In this document: positions 17,644 to 25,941 of the stretch, piece after piece
Numbering within the stretch: the first letter of the stretch is position 1
How the letters are laid out: every line of letters starts with the position of its first letter
NCBI GenBank assembly: GCA_963764205.1
Contig: CAVXRN010000002.1
Location: 868,001-932,000, forward strand
Origin: Chersky-840 sp963764205
GTDB lineage: Bacteria > Actinomycetota > Acidimicrobiia > Acidimicrobiales > UBA8190
DNA: 64,000 bases
Direction: 5' to 3'
Made by a program: the position numbers and the translations under genes
The notes under the pieces: generated by a model
Seen by the model: only the letters and a program-made list of their open reading frames with translations
Told to the model about the DNA's origin: nothing
The model's database searches: none

Positions 17644-19202
17644 TGGTGGACGACCTCGTCCCCGCTCCCGCGGCGGGAGGCCGCGCCGCCAGCGCGCCGC
17701 TGCTCGGTCGCGACACCGAGCCCACGCTGTTCGAGCTGTCCGAGCCGGGCCGCCGCGCCTGGCAGCTGCGCACGACAGGGATTCCCGAGCTCCCCGTGGA
17801 GGATCTCGTACCCGAGCTCCATCGACGCACCACGGCGGTGGCGCTGGCCGAGGTGTCCGAGCGTGACCTCGTCGGGCACTTCACTCGACTCAGTCACCGG
17901 CAATTCTCGGTCGACCTGGGGGCGTACCCGCTGGGCTCGTGCACGATGAAGTACAACCCCAAGATCTGCGACGCCGTGGCGGTGCTCCCCGGCCTGGCCA
18001 ACGTGCACCCGGCTGCGCCCGCCCACTGCATCCAGGGATGGCTCGAGCTCCTGGTCGAGCTCGAGGAGGCGCTGTGCGAGATCACCGGGATGGCCGCCGC
18101 GACCTTGCAACCGGCCGCCGGGGCGGCGGGCGAGCTCACCGGGTTGCTGCTCATGCGGGCCTGGTTCGCGGCGCGGGGCGAGAGCCGGCACAAGGTGATC
18201 ATCCCCGACTCCGCCCACGGCACCAACCCCGCTTCGGTGAGCCTCGGCGGCTTCGAGGTGGTGACGGTCCCCAGCGACGCCCGCGGCTGCGTCGACGTCG
18301 AGGCGCTACGCGCCGTGCTCGACGACGACGTCGCCGGGATCATGTTGACCAACCCCAACACCCTGGGTCTGTTCGAAGAGGACATCCGGGCCATCGCCGA
18401 TGCCGTGCACGAGGTGGGCGGCCTCCTCTACTACGACGGTGCCAACCTCAACGCCATCCTGGGCGTGGTGCGGCCGGGCGACATGGGCTTCGACATCGTC
18501 CACCTCAACCTGCACAAGACGTTCGCCACCCCGCACGGCGGTGGGGGACCCGGGGCGGGGCCCGTGGCGGTGTCCGAGCGCCTGACGCCGTTCCTCCCCG
18601 GGCCCCGGCCCACCCGCCTCGGCGACGCGTCGTCCCCCCGCTTCGGCTGGAGCATCCCGGCGACGTCCATCGGTCGCGTGCACTCGTGGCACGGCAACGC
18701 GCTGGTCCTGGCCCGCGCCCTCACCTATGTGCTCGTCCACGGCCGTGACGGACTGCGTGACGTGGCGCAGCTGGCGGTGCTCAACGCCAACTGGCTCCGC
18801 CAGCGCCTGTCGGGCACGTTCGACGCCCCCTATGACCGCCCCTGCATGCACGAGTGCGTCGTGTCGGCCTCGTCGCTGAAGCGAACCACCGGCGTCAGGG
18901 CCCTCGACGTCGCCAAGCGACTGCTCGAGGAGGGTTTCCACGCACCGACGGTCTACTTCCCGTTGATCGTGGACGAGGCCCTCATGATCGAGCCCACCGA
19001 GACCGAGAGCCTCCAGACCCTCGAGGCGCTCGCCGGCGCGTTCGAGCGCATCGTGGCCGAGGCCGCCACTCCTGAAGGGGCCCGAGCCGCCCTCGAAGCC
19101 CCGCACCTGACTCCGGTACGTCGGGTCGACGAAGCGCGCGCGGCGCGCCACCTCGTGCCCACCTTCGACGCGCGACCCGCCGAGGACCGACCGGGCCATT
19201 AG
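17643..19202 (+). CDS. gcvPB: Glycine dehydrogenase (decarboxylating) subunit 2
   Basis: This 519-residue PLP subunit carries the Schiff-base lysine in HLNLHKTFATPHGGGGPG. Other landmarks are YPLGSCTMKYNPK, QPAAGAAGELTGL, IPDSAHGTNPASV, DGANLNAILG and HECVVSASSLK. It works with GcvPA, and with GcvH and lipoamide dehydrogenase, which are not in this window. ATG 17643 overlaps the gcvPA stop by one base (TGATG). It converges on the LLM oxidoreductase gene 33 bp away. Confidence 0.95.
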   Translation: MVDDLVPAPAAGGRAASAPLLGRDTEPTLFELSEPGRRAWQLRTTGIPELPVEDLVPELHRRTTAVALAEVSERDLVGHFTRLSHRQFSVDLGAYPLGSCTMKYNPKICDAVAVLPGLANVHPAAPAHCIQGWLELLVELEEALCEITGMAAATLQPAAGAAGELTGLLLMRAWFAARGESRHKVIIPDSAHGTNPASVSLGGFEVVTVPSDARGCVDVEALRAVLDDDVAGIMLTNPNTLGLFEEDIRAIADAVHEVGGLLYYDGANLNAILGVVRPGDMGFDIVHLNLHKTFATPHGGGGPGAGPVAVSERLTPFLPGPRPTRLGDASSPRFGWSIPATSIGRVHSWHGNALVLARALTYVLVHGRDGLRDVAQLAVLNANWLRQRLSGTFDAPYDRPCMHECVVSASSLKRTTGVRALDVAKRLLEEGFHAPTVYFPLIVDEALMIEPTETESLQTLEALAGAFERIVAEAATPEGARAALEAPHLTPVRRVDEARAARHLVPTFDARPAEDRPGH

Positions 19203-19235
19203 GAATCGAACCGCGACACCCGAGGTGCCCGCCCG

Positions 19236-20423
19236 TCACGACTCGGTCGTCGCCGCCCCGCGCTTGGCCTCACGCTCGGCGTGATGGTCCGAGATGGCCT
19301 GCATGATGGCGCCCCCCGCGGCACCGATGAACTCGGGTCGGTTCTCCGCCGCCCAGTCCCGGGAGCCCTCGAGGGACGTCAGGGTCCCCTTGAAGTGCGG
19401 CACGACCTCGCGGGCGAAGAGCTCGTACGACCGCAAGGTGGCGTGGCGGTCGGCCCACTCGTGGGCCATGAGGAGGTAGGTGCCGAAGCCGCCGGACTGT
19501 GCCACCAGCCGTTCGATCTGGGCGATGGCCATCGCGGGTGTTCCCACCACGGCGAACCCCGTCTCCATGAGCGCGTCGACCATCTTGTCGGGGTCGAGCG
19601 TGCCGGGCGCGAGTGGCAGTGCCGCGACGCGCTCGAAGTAGTCGACCCACTGGGCCAAGCCGTACTTCACGTCCTCGCGCGCCTGCGCCTCGGTCTCGGC
19701 GATGTGCATCGGGCCCACGAGGCGCCAGGCGCGGCGATCGACCTCGGTCGCGAACTCCGTGGCCCGCTCCTCCATGACCTGCCAGTGCGAGCCGAGGACG
19801 TCGAATCCTCCGGCCGAGGTGGCCCCGATGGACAGCAGCGACAAGCCGAAGCGTCCCGCCGCTCGGGGCCCGGCGGGGGAGATCTGCGCCGCCACGGCGA
19901 CCTCGAACCGGGGGTGGGTATATGGGCGCAGCTGCAGGCGGGCGTCGCGCAACGTGAACCACGACGCCTCGCGTGTCACCGGCTCGGCGCCGTCGAGAAG
20001 GGCGAGGATGGCTTCGAGCGACTCCTCCATCATGTCGCGCTGGCGCATGGGGTCGATGCCCATCATGTACGCGTCAGACGGCAACGCCCCCGGGCCGACA
20101 CCGAACATGACCCGGCCCCGCGTGAGGTGGTCCAGGAGGACCATCCGGTCGGCGAGCATGAAGGGGTGGTGGTAGGGGAGTGAGCTCACGCCCGTCCCCA
20201 ACCGTATGTGCGTGGTCCGCTGCGACAGCACGCCGATGAACACCTCGGGCGACGCGATGATCTCGTACCCGGCCGAGTGGTGCTCTCCGAACCACGCCTC
20301 GTCGAACCCCAACTCGTCGAGCCGTACGACGAGCTCGAGATCGCGCTCCAGCGCCAACGTCGGGTTCTGGCCCACGGGGTGGAACGGGGCGAGGAAGATG
20401 CCGAAGCGCAAGGGCCAGTCCAT
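19236..20423 (-). CDS. LLM-class flavin-dependent monooxygenase (limonene monooxygenase-like)
   Basis: This 395-residue luciferase-like monooxygenase has LRFGIFLAPFHPVGQ at its start, GFDEAWFGEHHSAGYE, LGTGVSSLPYHHPFMLADR and GRVMFGVGPGALPSDA. The C-terminal YLLMAHEWADRHATLRSYELFA is typical of the limonene 1,2-monooxygenase-like subgroup. It would use reduced FMN (or possibly F420) with a terpene or other hydrophobic substrate; the substrate is not provable here. ATG 20423 is likely leaderless. Confidence 0.85.
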   Translation of the reverse strand: MDWPLRFGIFLAPFHPVGQNPTLALERDLELVVRLDELGFDEAWFGEHHSAGYEIIASPEVFIGVLSQRTTHIRLGTGVSSLPYHHPFMLADRMVLLDHLTRGRVMFGVGPGALPSDAYMMGIDPMRQRDMMEESLEAILALLDGAEPVTREASWFTLRDARLQLRPYTHPRFEVAVAAQISPAGPRAAGRFGLSLLSIGATSAGGFDVLGSHWQVMEERATEFATEVDRRAWRLVGPMHIAETEAQAREDVKYGLAQWVDYFERVAALPLAPGTLDPDKMVDALMETGFAVVGTPAMAIAQIERLVAQSGGFGTYLLMAHEWADRHATLRSYELFAREVVPHFKGTLTSLEGSRDWAAENRPEFIGAAGGAIMQAISDHHAEREAKRGAATTES

Positions 20424-20431
20424 GGGCGCCG

Positions 20432-20437
20432 ATTGTA
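20432..20437 (-). promoter_or_regulatory. -10 box TACAAT (minus), leaderless start
   Basis: On the minus strand TACAAT lies 8 nt before ATG 20423 of the LLM oxidoreductase, with no ribosome site between. Confidence 0.6.
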
Positions 20438-20740
20438 CGGGGGTGCATCCAGAACCGCCGGGCTACGCCCCGGGCCTTTGTCAGTGGTATGTCAGTCCCC
20501 ACCGCCATCGCGGCCGATTGGGCCTCGTGTTTCGTATGCTCGGCAGGTCGCCCGTCTCGCTACGGGTGGCACACCAGGGAACGTCAGGCACTGCCTGTGA
20601 AGGATCGGCCCGGACCCCGCCGACGTTTCCTCCCTGTCCGCACCGTATCCCGGGCGTGGGGCAAGGGAACGGGCCGAAAGGCCCTACATCAGGTCCGCTC
20701 GTACCGGAGTAGCCCTTCGGTAAACATATCCCATTTCCGG
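20438..20740. promoter_or_regulatory. Divergent intergenic region between the LLM gene and an XRE gene
   Basis: About 300 bp without a convincing gene. The right end is AT-rich and holds an imperfect inverted repeat (aacatatcc, 7-bp spacer, ggtatagtt at 20723-20747) overlapping the XRE promoter. Otherwise I see nothing distinctive. Confidence 0.45.
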
Positions 20741-20746
20741 TATAGT
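20741..20746 (+). promoter_or_regulatory. -10 box TATAGT of the XRE gene
   Basis: TATAGT lies 11 nt before ATG 20758 with no ribosome site, within an AT-rich patch and an imperfect inverted repeat that could be an autoregulatory operator. Confidence 0.5.
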
Positions 20747-20757
20747 TCATCTTTGAT

Positions 20758-21123
20758 ATGGCCGTGACGACCACAACCCGATCGACCAAGGCGCGCCCCG
20801 GGCGATCCGCAGGCGTCGCACGGCGCCCCGCCCCGGGGCGGGGCGCCCAGGCCCTCGCCCGGTACGAGCGGACGCGCACCTCGATCATGGTGGGCAGCGC
20901 CGTGCGCGCCGCGCGTCGGCGCGCCGGGGTCAGCCAGGCCGAGCTGGCCGAACGGGCGGGCACGAGCCAGCCGTCGATCGCCCGCCTGGAGAAGGGCCAG
21001 GTGTCTCCGACGGTCATCACCCTCGACCGCATCGCCCGGGCGCTCGGCACCGAGCTCGTCATCGACTTCGAGCCGAGCGACGACGACAATCGCGCCATAC
21101 CGTCGGCGTCGACGCGCGTCTGA
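20758..21123 (+). CDS. XRE-family helix-turn-helix regulator
   Basis: This 121-residue protein has a basic disordered N-terminus (residues 1 to about 40) followed by an XRE HTH domain: VRAARRRAGVSQAELAERAGTSQPSIARLEKGQVSPTVITLDRIARALG. The C-terminus ELVIDFEPS resembles HigA- or ClgR-like small regulators. No toxin-like partner is adjacent; the next gene encodes a lipoprotein on the same strand. Confidence 0.8.
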   Translation: MAVTTTTRSTKARPGRSAGVARRPAPGRGAQALARYERTRTSIMVGSAVRAARRRAGVSQAELAERAGTSQPSIARLEKGQVSPTVITLDRIARALGTELVIDFEPSDDDNRAIPSASTRV

Positions 21124-21250
21124 CCCGACGCCGGCGATGATCCGACGTCGGGCGCGCCGGCACGCTCAGCGCTGTCACAGCCAACCTTCGGGTCATTCTC
21201 AGCCGATGACCCGGAGCCGGGGTGCGGCGGGGGAGGAGTGTCGGGTGCAC

Positions 21251-21256
21251 TACCGT
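21251..21256 (+). promoter_or_regulatory. -10 box TACCGT, leaderless start
   Basis: TACCGT lies 7 nt before ATG 21264 of the lipoprotein gene. Confidence 0.5.
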
Positions 21257-21263
21257 GGCTCGG

Positions 21264-22028
21264 ATGCGCAAAATCGTGGTCGTGGTGCTCGGTGGCGTCA
21301 TGGCCCTGGCTGCGGCCTCGTGTAGCTCGTCTTCCTCCACGCCTACGAGCTCCAAGACCCCCACCACCGCCGGCGTCGGCGCCCTGCAGGGAAAGACCGG
21401 GGAACAGATCCTCACCGCCGCCACGGATGCGGCCAAGAAGGCGGGCACCGCCCGCTACGTGCTCAGCGCGACCGAAGGCACATCGTCCCAAACCATCAGT
21501 GGCGACGCTTCGGAGACCGAGGGCCAACAGTCGGTGACCCAAGGGGCGCAACACATCCAGGTCGTGTACGTCGGCGGCGTGGCCTACGTGCAGGGCAACG
21601 CGGCGGGACTGACCTCCGCGCTGGGCTTCTCGGCCACGGTGGCAGCCAACTACGCCAACAAGTGGATCGCGGTGCACAGCACCGACAGTCTCTTCAAGTC
21701 GATCGTGGCGGCCGTCACCCTGACCGGCACCCTGGCCCAGCTCAAGCCCACCGGCACCCTGAGCGTGACGTCGCCCACAACCGTGGCCGGTCGTCAGGTC
21801 GTGGGCGTCAAAGGTGGCCTCCCCGGCGCTCCGCAGCAAGGTGTGACGGGCAGCACCACGCTCTACGTCGCCACCAACAACCCCACCGTCCCGCTCGAGT
21901 TCTCGGGCACCGCGACGCAAGGCACGCAGCACGTGACGGACAAAGGCACATTCGGGAATTGGGGCAAGCCGCTCGACCTCACCGCGCCCACCCCGTCGGT
22001 GCCCTTCTCGTCGATTCCGGCGAAATAG
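21264..22028 (+). CDS. Secreted lipoprotein, function unknown
   Basis: This 254-residue protein has a signal peptide and lipobox LAAASC (Cys about residue 20), then a Ser/Thr-rich linker. The body is beta-rich (RYVLSATEGTSSQTISGDASE, IQVVYVGGVAYVQGNAAGL, LEFSGTATQGTQHV) and loosely recalls LppX/LprG-type actinobacterial lipoproteins that carry lipids. I cannot confirm that family. It converges on clpP with a 47-bp gap. Confidence 0.7.
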   Translation: MRKIVVVVLGGVMALAAASCSSSSSTPTSSKTPTTAGVGALQGKTGEQILTAATDAAKKAGTARYVLSATEGTSSQTISGDASETEGQQSVTQGAQHIQVVYVGGVAYVQGNAAGLTSALGFSATVAANYANKWIAVHSTDSLFKSIVAAVTLTGTLAQLKPTGTLSVTSPTTVAGRQVVGVKGGLPGAPQQGVTGSTTLYVATNNPTVPLEFSGTATQGTQHVTDKGTFGNWGKPLDLTAPTPSVPFSSIPAK

Positions 22029-22075
22029 CGACGCCCGGTCGGCGCGCAATCGGCCGGCGCAGCGAGGCGGCGCAG

Positions 22076-22708
22076 CTAGCCGGCGACCGCAACCGGGGGA
22101 GGGAACGCGAGGCCGCGTCGAGGGACGATGATGTCGTCGATGAGGCCGTAGTCCATGGCCTCCTGCGCGGTCATGAAGTAGTCACGGTCGAGGTCCCTCT
22201 CGACCTGCTCCACGGGGCGGCCGGTGTGATGCGCGATGACCTCGGCCAGACGGCGGGTGATGGCGAGCACCTCACGCAGCTGGATCTCCATGTCGCGCGG
22301 CGCTCCCCGGGTGCCGGCCGACCCCTGGTGGATCATGATCTTCGCACTGGGAAGGGCGAGCCGCTTCCCCTGCGCTCCGCCGCACAGCACCATCGCCGCG
22401 GCCGACATGCCCATGCCCACGCACACCGTCGAGACGTCAGGTCGGATGTGCTGGATGACGTCGTAGATCGCCATGCCGGCGTACGCCAGGCCGCCGGGGG
22501 AGTTGATGTAGAGCGAGATGTCGCGCTCGGGGTCCTCCGCCTCGAGGTAGAGCAACTCGGCGATGATGAGGTTGGCGATCTGGTCGTCGACCTCCTGACC
22601 CAAGAACACGATCCGCTCGCGTAGCAGCAACGAGTAGATGTCGAAGGCTCGTTCGCCTCGAGCTGACTGCTCGAGCACCGTGGGGATCACCGACTGGCGC
22701 AGCGGCAC
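22076..22708 (-). CDS. clpP: ATP-dependent Clp protease proteolytic subunit (active type)
   Basis: This 210-residue protein has the full catalytic set: Ser in CVGMGMSAAAMVLCGG, His in AKIMIHQGSAG and Asp in ERDLDRDYF. Also present are INSPGG and the hydrophobic pocket region. It degrades unfolded or tagged proteins with a Clp ATPase, none of which is encoded here. GTG 22708 follows a strong ribosome site (AGGAGGAACG). It diverges from an XRE gene and a ClpP-like gene across a perfect palindrome. Confidence 0.95.
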   Translation of the reverse strand: MPLRQSVIPTVLEQSARGERAFDIYSLLLRERIVFLGQEVDDQIANLIIAELLYLEAEDPERDISLYINSPGGLAYAGMAIYDVIQHIRPDVSTVCVGMGMSAAAMVLCGGAQGKRLALPSAKIMIHQGSAGTRGAPRDMEIQLREVLAITRRLAEVIAHHTGRPVEQVERDLDRDYFMTAQEAMDYGLIDDIIVPRRGLAFPPPVAVAG

Positions 22709-22758
22709 CGACGTTCCTCCTCGTGTCGACCACCCTCTCGGCCCGTTCGCCGGAGGCG

Positions 22759-22782
22759 TGATATCTCATTTGTGAGATATCA
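22759..22782. promoter_or_regulatory. Perfect palindromic operator between clpP and the XRE/pseudo-ClpP genes
   Basis: Two 10-bp arms, TGATATCTCA and TGAGATATCA, flank a 4-bp TTTG centre with no mismatch. It lies 50 bp upstream of the clpP start and 106 bp upstream of the XRE start. It is very AT-rich in a GC-rich setting. It is the best candidate binding site for the adjacent XRE protein, controlling both directions. Confidence 0.75.
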
Positions 22783-22888
22783 TATTCGAGGTACGATGCG
22801 GTGTCGACAACGTGGGTTCACCATGCGGGGCCGACACGCGGGGTCGACATGGGCCCGGGACCGCACGGCGTGGAACGAGGAGGCGCCT

Positions 22889-23152
22889 GTGACAGCGCGG
22901 CGACACGAGACGGTCTTTCCCGGCTTCTCCGAGATGGCGCGGCGACGCAAGGACCTGAGCGCCGAGCTCGTCAGCCGGCGCTTGTCCGTCGGGTTGTCAC
23001 AGACCGAGGTGGCGGCGCGCATGGGGACGTCACAGTCCGCCGTGGCCCGCCTCGAAGCGGGGGAGGCCGACGTCCGCCTGTCCACCCTCGAGCGCTACGC
23101 CGAGGCGATCGGAGCGGAGCTCGACTGGCGACTGGGGGAGAAGGGCCGATGA
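22889..23152 (+). CDS. Small XRE-family regulator paired with a ClpP-like protein
   Basis: This 87-residue protein is almost only an HTH domain: DLSAELVSRRLSVGLSQTEVAARMGTSQSAVARLEAGEADVRLSTLERYAEAIG. Start GTG 22889 follows gaggagg with 5 nt spacing; an upstream in-frame extension to 22772 lacks similarity. Its stop overlaps the ClpP-like start (ATGA), so the two are co-translated. By position it resembles ClgR-type control of clp genes, but it is shorter and the resemblance is only by inference. Confidence 0.8.
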   Translation: MTARRHETVFPGFSEMARRRKDLSAELVSRRLSVGLSQTEVAARMGTSQSAVARLEAGEADVRLSTLERYAEAIGAELDWRLGEKGR

Positions 23153-23784
23153 GCGCCCCACCCGGGCCACCACCGCGCCAAGCCCCCGAGGCGACCGAGG
23201 GCCCGCTGCGCCCCTCGGTCCGGGACCGGCTCTTCGACCAACGAGTGGTCTTCCTATGGGGGCCCCTCGACGACGGCCTCGCCAGCCACCTGGCGGCCGA
23301 GCTCATGACGCTCGACGCCACCGGCGACGACCCCGTGCACCTCCACATCGACAGCCCCGGAGGCACCCTCGAGGCCGCCCTGTGCCTCATCGACGTGATC
23401 GACCTTCTGGGGGTCGAGCTGACCGCCACCTGCGTGGGCCAGGCCGCCGGGCCTGCCCTCGGGCCCCTGGCGGTGGCACACCACCGGCGGGCGACCCCTC
23501 ATGCCCGTTTCCGGCTGTCCGAGCCGGTGTTCGAGCTCTCGGGCCGGGCCCGGGATCTCGACGTCTGGGCGGCCAACCACCGGGCCCAATTGCGCCGATT
23601 CTGCGAGCGCCTGGCGACGGCGCTCGGCACGGCGCCCGACGACCTCGAACGGGACCTCGCCACGGGGCGTTTCCTCGACGCCGACGAGGCGCTCGAGTAC
23701 GGGCTCATCGACGAAGTCTGCGGCCCCGGCGCCCGCGTCTACCCGCTGCCGGCACCACGGCTCGGCTTCAACCCCAGGTCATGA
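23149..23784 (+). CDS. Catalytically degenerate ClpP-like protein
   Basis: This 211-residue protein has the ClpP fold throughout: QRVVFLWGPLDDGLASHLAAELM, HLHIDSPGG (residues 65-72), LERDLATGRFLDADEALEYGLIDEV. The catalytic Ser position in CVGQAAGPALG is Gly101, and the catalytic His position in ARFRLSEP is Ser124. It should therefore be proteolytically dead, like the ClpR proteins of cyanobacteria and plastids. It has a Pro-rich N-terminal extension of about 20 residues. Translational coupling to the XRE gene and divergence from active clpP suggest it may join or regulate the Clp ring (inference). Confidence 0.85.
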   Translation: MSAPPGPPPRQAPEATEGPLRPSVRDRLFDQRVVFLWGPLDDGLASHLAAELMTLDATGDDPVHLHIDSPGGTLEAALCLIDVIDLLGVELTATCVGQAAGPALGPLAVAHHRRATPHARFRLSEPVFELSGRARDLDVWAANHRAQLRRFCERLATALGTAPDDLERDLATGRFLDADEALEYGLIDEVCGPGARVYPLPAPRLGFNPRS

Positions 23785-24340
23785 CCCCTTTTCGACCCGG
23801 GGGGAGCGATACCCGGGACCGGCCCCCAGGCACACCGGAGGCACGCCCTTCTCGTCGGCACTAACTTTACATAAGATACATTATCGGCGGCTTTTTCAAC
23901 TTCACGGAAGGGGCGTCCGCCACGGCACGACCCGAGGTGGTCCCACCCGGGACCGGGGCCCTCCGGGCCCACCTCGTCGGGTGCGGTGGAGCCCCCGGCA
24001 CGGCTCGGCGCCCGGTGGGTCACCGGTGACGCCGTCTGTGCGGGCTCGTCGGGCCCGTGTTCAGCCAGCCCCGGACGTCATTCGCGGCGCGCCGTAGACA
24101 CCCTCGAGCCCGAGGCGTACGGTGTTCGTTCGGCACCACCCTCGACCTCGCTGGCGACCGTTCCGAAGGCGCATCGGCGAGGCGCAGGCTCTGGTCCTCA
24201 CAGCGGGGTCCGCGCCTCGCCGAGCACCCCTAACGATTTCTCGGGTGAGACGAACGCGCCCGCTCCCTGCTCGTAACCGGCCGGGGTGCCCCTGGCCCCC
24301 GTGGGTCAGCGGCCGGCGGGCAGGGGCCGTGGACCTGGGG
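23785..24340. other. 556-bp intergenic region
   Basis: No convincing gene in either strand; the open frames here lack family motifs and ribosome sites. An AT-rich island at 23870-23895 (actttacataagatac...) stands out and could be a promoter or operator. The two flanking genes converge, so a terminator is expected, but I see no clear hairpin with a T-run. Confidence 0.5.
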
Positions 24341-25054
24341 TCAGTGGGTCGGGAGGTACTTCCCGAACCAGGCGAGCGCCCGTTTCCACGCGTCGGCGGC
24401 GGACGCTTGGTGGAAGTCGGGGCGCTGATCGCAGTGGAAGCCGTGCCCGGCACCGGCGTAGCGCACGATCTCGGTGTCGACCGGGGCGCCGTCCACGGCC
24501 GATCGCAGCGCCTCGACCTGGTCGACGGGGATCGAGGCGTCCTCGTCGCCGAAGAGACCCAGCCACGGCGCTTTGAGCTGCGGCGCCAGCTCCACCATGG
24601 GGCGACTCCCGAATCGGCCTTCGGTCACGCCGCCCCCGTAGAAGGTCACCGCGGCGCCGAGGGGGCGGTGGGCGGAAGCCTGGAAGGCGACCGTGCCGCC
24701 CATGCAGAACCCGACGATCCCGATGCGGGCGGGAGCGAAGCCTGCCTCCCCCAGGTAGCCGATCGACGCGTCGAGGTCGTTGAGCAATCCCGCCTCGGAG
24801 ATCCCTGCGAATTGGGCCACGACCTTGTCGAAGTCGCCGTACTCGATGACGGGGTCGCCCGTCCGGTGGAACAGGTGGGGGGCGACGGCGCGGTAGCCCG
24901 CCGCGGCCACCCGGCGAGTGACGTCCTCGATGTGCGGGTTCACGCCGAAGGCCTCCTGCACCACGATCACCGCGGCCCGGGCCTCCCCTTCCGGTTCGAC
25001 GTCGTACAGGCCCATGTCGCCGTCCGCCGTCGTCAGTGTCACGGTCGTTGCCAT
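24341..25054 (-). CDS. Dienelactone hydrolase family protein
   Basis: This 237-residue alpha/beta hydrolase has the nucleophile Cys in GIVGFCMGGTVAFQ, Asp in FGDEDASIP and His in YAGAGHGFHCD. These are the triad of the dienelactone hydrolase (carboxymethylenebutenolidase) family. N-terminal VIVVQEAFGVNPHIEDVTRR is also characteristic. Real substrates of most members are unknown. ATG 25054 has cgggag upstream. Its promoter region contains the GGTAT palindrome at 25172-25194. Confidence 0.9.
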   Translation of the reverse strand: MATTVTLTTADGDMGLYDVEPEGEARAAVIVVQEAFGVNPHIEDVTRRVAAAGYRAVAPHLFHRTGDPVIEYGDFDKVVAQFAGISEAGLLNDLDASIGYLGEAGFAPARIGIVGFCMGGTVAFQASAHRPLGAAVTFYGGGVTEGRFGSRPMVELAPQLKAPWLGLFGDEDASIPVDQVEALRSAVDGAPVDTEIVRYAGAGHGFHCDQRPDFHQASAADAWKRALAWFGKYLPTH

Positions 25055-25171
25055 CGTTCTCCCGAGGTGGTTGTGCGTGGTCGTCGTGCGCCGCCGGGTG
25101 GGCGCGGCGACACACGATGCCATCCCCGGCGCCCCGGGGGCCATCGGCCGGGCCGAGACCCTCGAAGCCCG

Positions 25172-25194
25172 ATACCGTCGATGGTATATACCAT
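25172..25194. promoter_or_regulatory. Palindrome cluster with GGTAT/ATACC half-sites
   Basis: ATGGTATATACCAT (25181-25194) is a perfect 14-bp palindrome. A further ATACC half-site at 25172-25176 lies 6 bp to the left. It sits in the divergent region between the dienelactone hydrolase and a lipoprotein. GGTAT also occurs in the imperfect repeat at the 20.7 kb XRE promoter, so one regulator might bind both (inference). Confidence 0.55.
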
Positions 25195-25342
25195 GAGTGA
25201 TATTGCACCGTGCCGCTGCGCGCCGATGCGTCGGGCACCCGGGCGAGTGCGAACGGGGTGGACCCGAGGCGGCGGCCCGCACCAGCCTGACCAGGGCGAG
25301 TGGCGCGGCATTCGAGCCCACGCAGGGCATGATGGGCAGAGT

Positions 25343-25861
25343 ATGCGGAGGCGCTTGGGGGCCACGGCGGCCGCGGCGGTCCTGGTGGCGGCGGCTTCGT
25401 GCGGCTCGTCGCCGTCGTCGAACCTCACCGGATTCGGGGCCACCACCGGGGCCTGGAACGCAGCCCACAAGAGTGCCCGCTCCTATGCCGGGTATCCCGC
25501 TTACGGCCCGCTCGTCGAGACACCGCAGGGCCGGATCCCGCAGTTCAGCGAGGTCCAGACGACCGACGGCCGCATCTCGCAGTACATCGAGGTGTTGCCC
25601 GACAACACGTCCCTGACCGCGGCCATGAAGGCGGCACGGGCCAACCTGCCCTCCAGCGCCGTCGCCAAGAGCTTCGTGGTGACCACGTCGTGCGCCTTTT
25701 GGAACCTCACCGACGACGCGCTGCGCCCCGCGCTCGGATCGAACCAGGTGGCGGTGGAGATGGCCTACGACGACACCTCGGGATCGCCCTACTGGATACC
25801 GGGCAACGTCAACACCCTCACGTTCCAGACCGGACGGGGCGACTCGACCGACGTGTGCTGA
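25343..25861 (+). CDS. Small secreted lipoprotein, function unknown
   Basis: This 172-residue protein has a short signal peptide with lipobox VAAASC (Cys about residue 20). The mature part (ETPQGRIPQFSEVQTTDGRISQYIEVLPDNTSLTAAMKAARANLP, then a Cys-containing FVVTTSCAFWNLTD) has no family I recognise. A second Cys near the end could pair with it. No clear ribosome site. Confidence 0.65.
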   Translation: MRRRLGATAAAAVLVAAASCGSSPSSNLTGFGATTGAWNAAHKSARSYAGYPAYGPLVETPQGRIPQFSEVQTTDGRISQYIEVLPDNTSLTAAMKAARANLPSSAVAKSFVVTTSCAFWNLTDDALRPALGSNQVAVEMAYDDTSGSPYWIPGNVNTLTFQTGRGDSTDVC

Positions 25862-25926
25862 CCCGGGCGCGTCGACCGGCCCGCCCTCCCCTCCCCCGTC
25901 GGGGCGCTCCGTCGCGCCGGTGCCGA

Positions 25927-25932
25927 TAGCCT
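25927..25932 (+). promoter_or_regulatory. -10 box TAGCCT, leaderless start
   Basis: TAGCCT lies 9 nt before ATG 25942 of the PIG-L gene with no ribosome site. Confidence 0.55.
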
Positions 25933-25941
25933 GCGCAGGCG

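Noticed and set aside
24122..25861. A 579-codon plus-strand protein ending in the lipoprotein
   Set aside because: Only the last 172 codons, from ATG 25343 with a lipobox signal peptide, look real; the rest is antisense to the dienelactone hydrolase.
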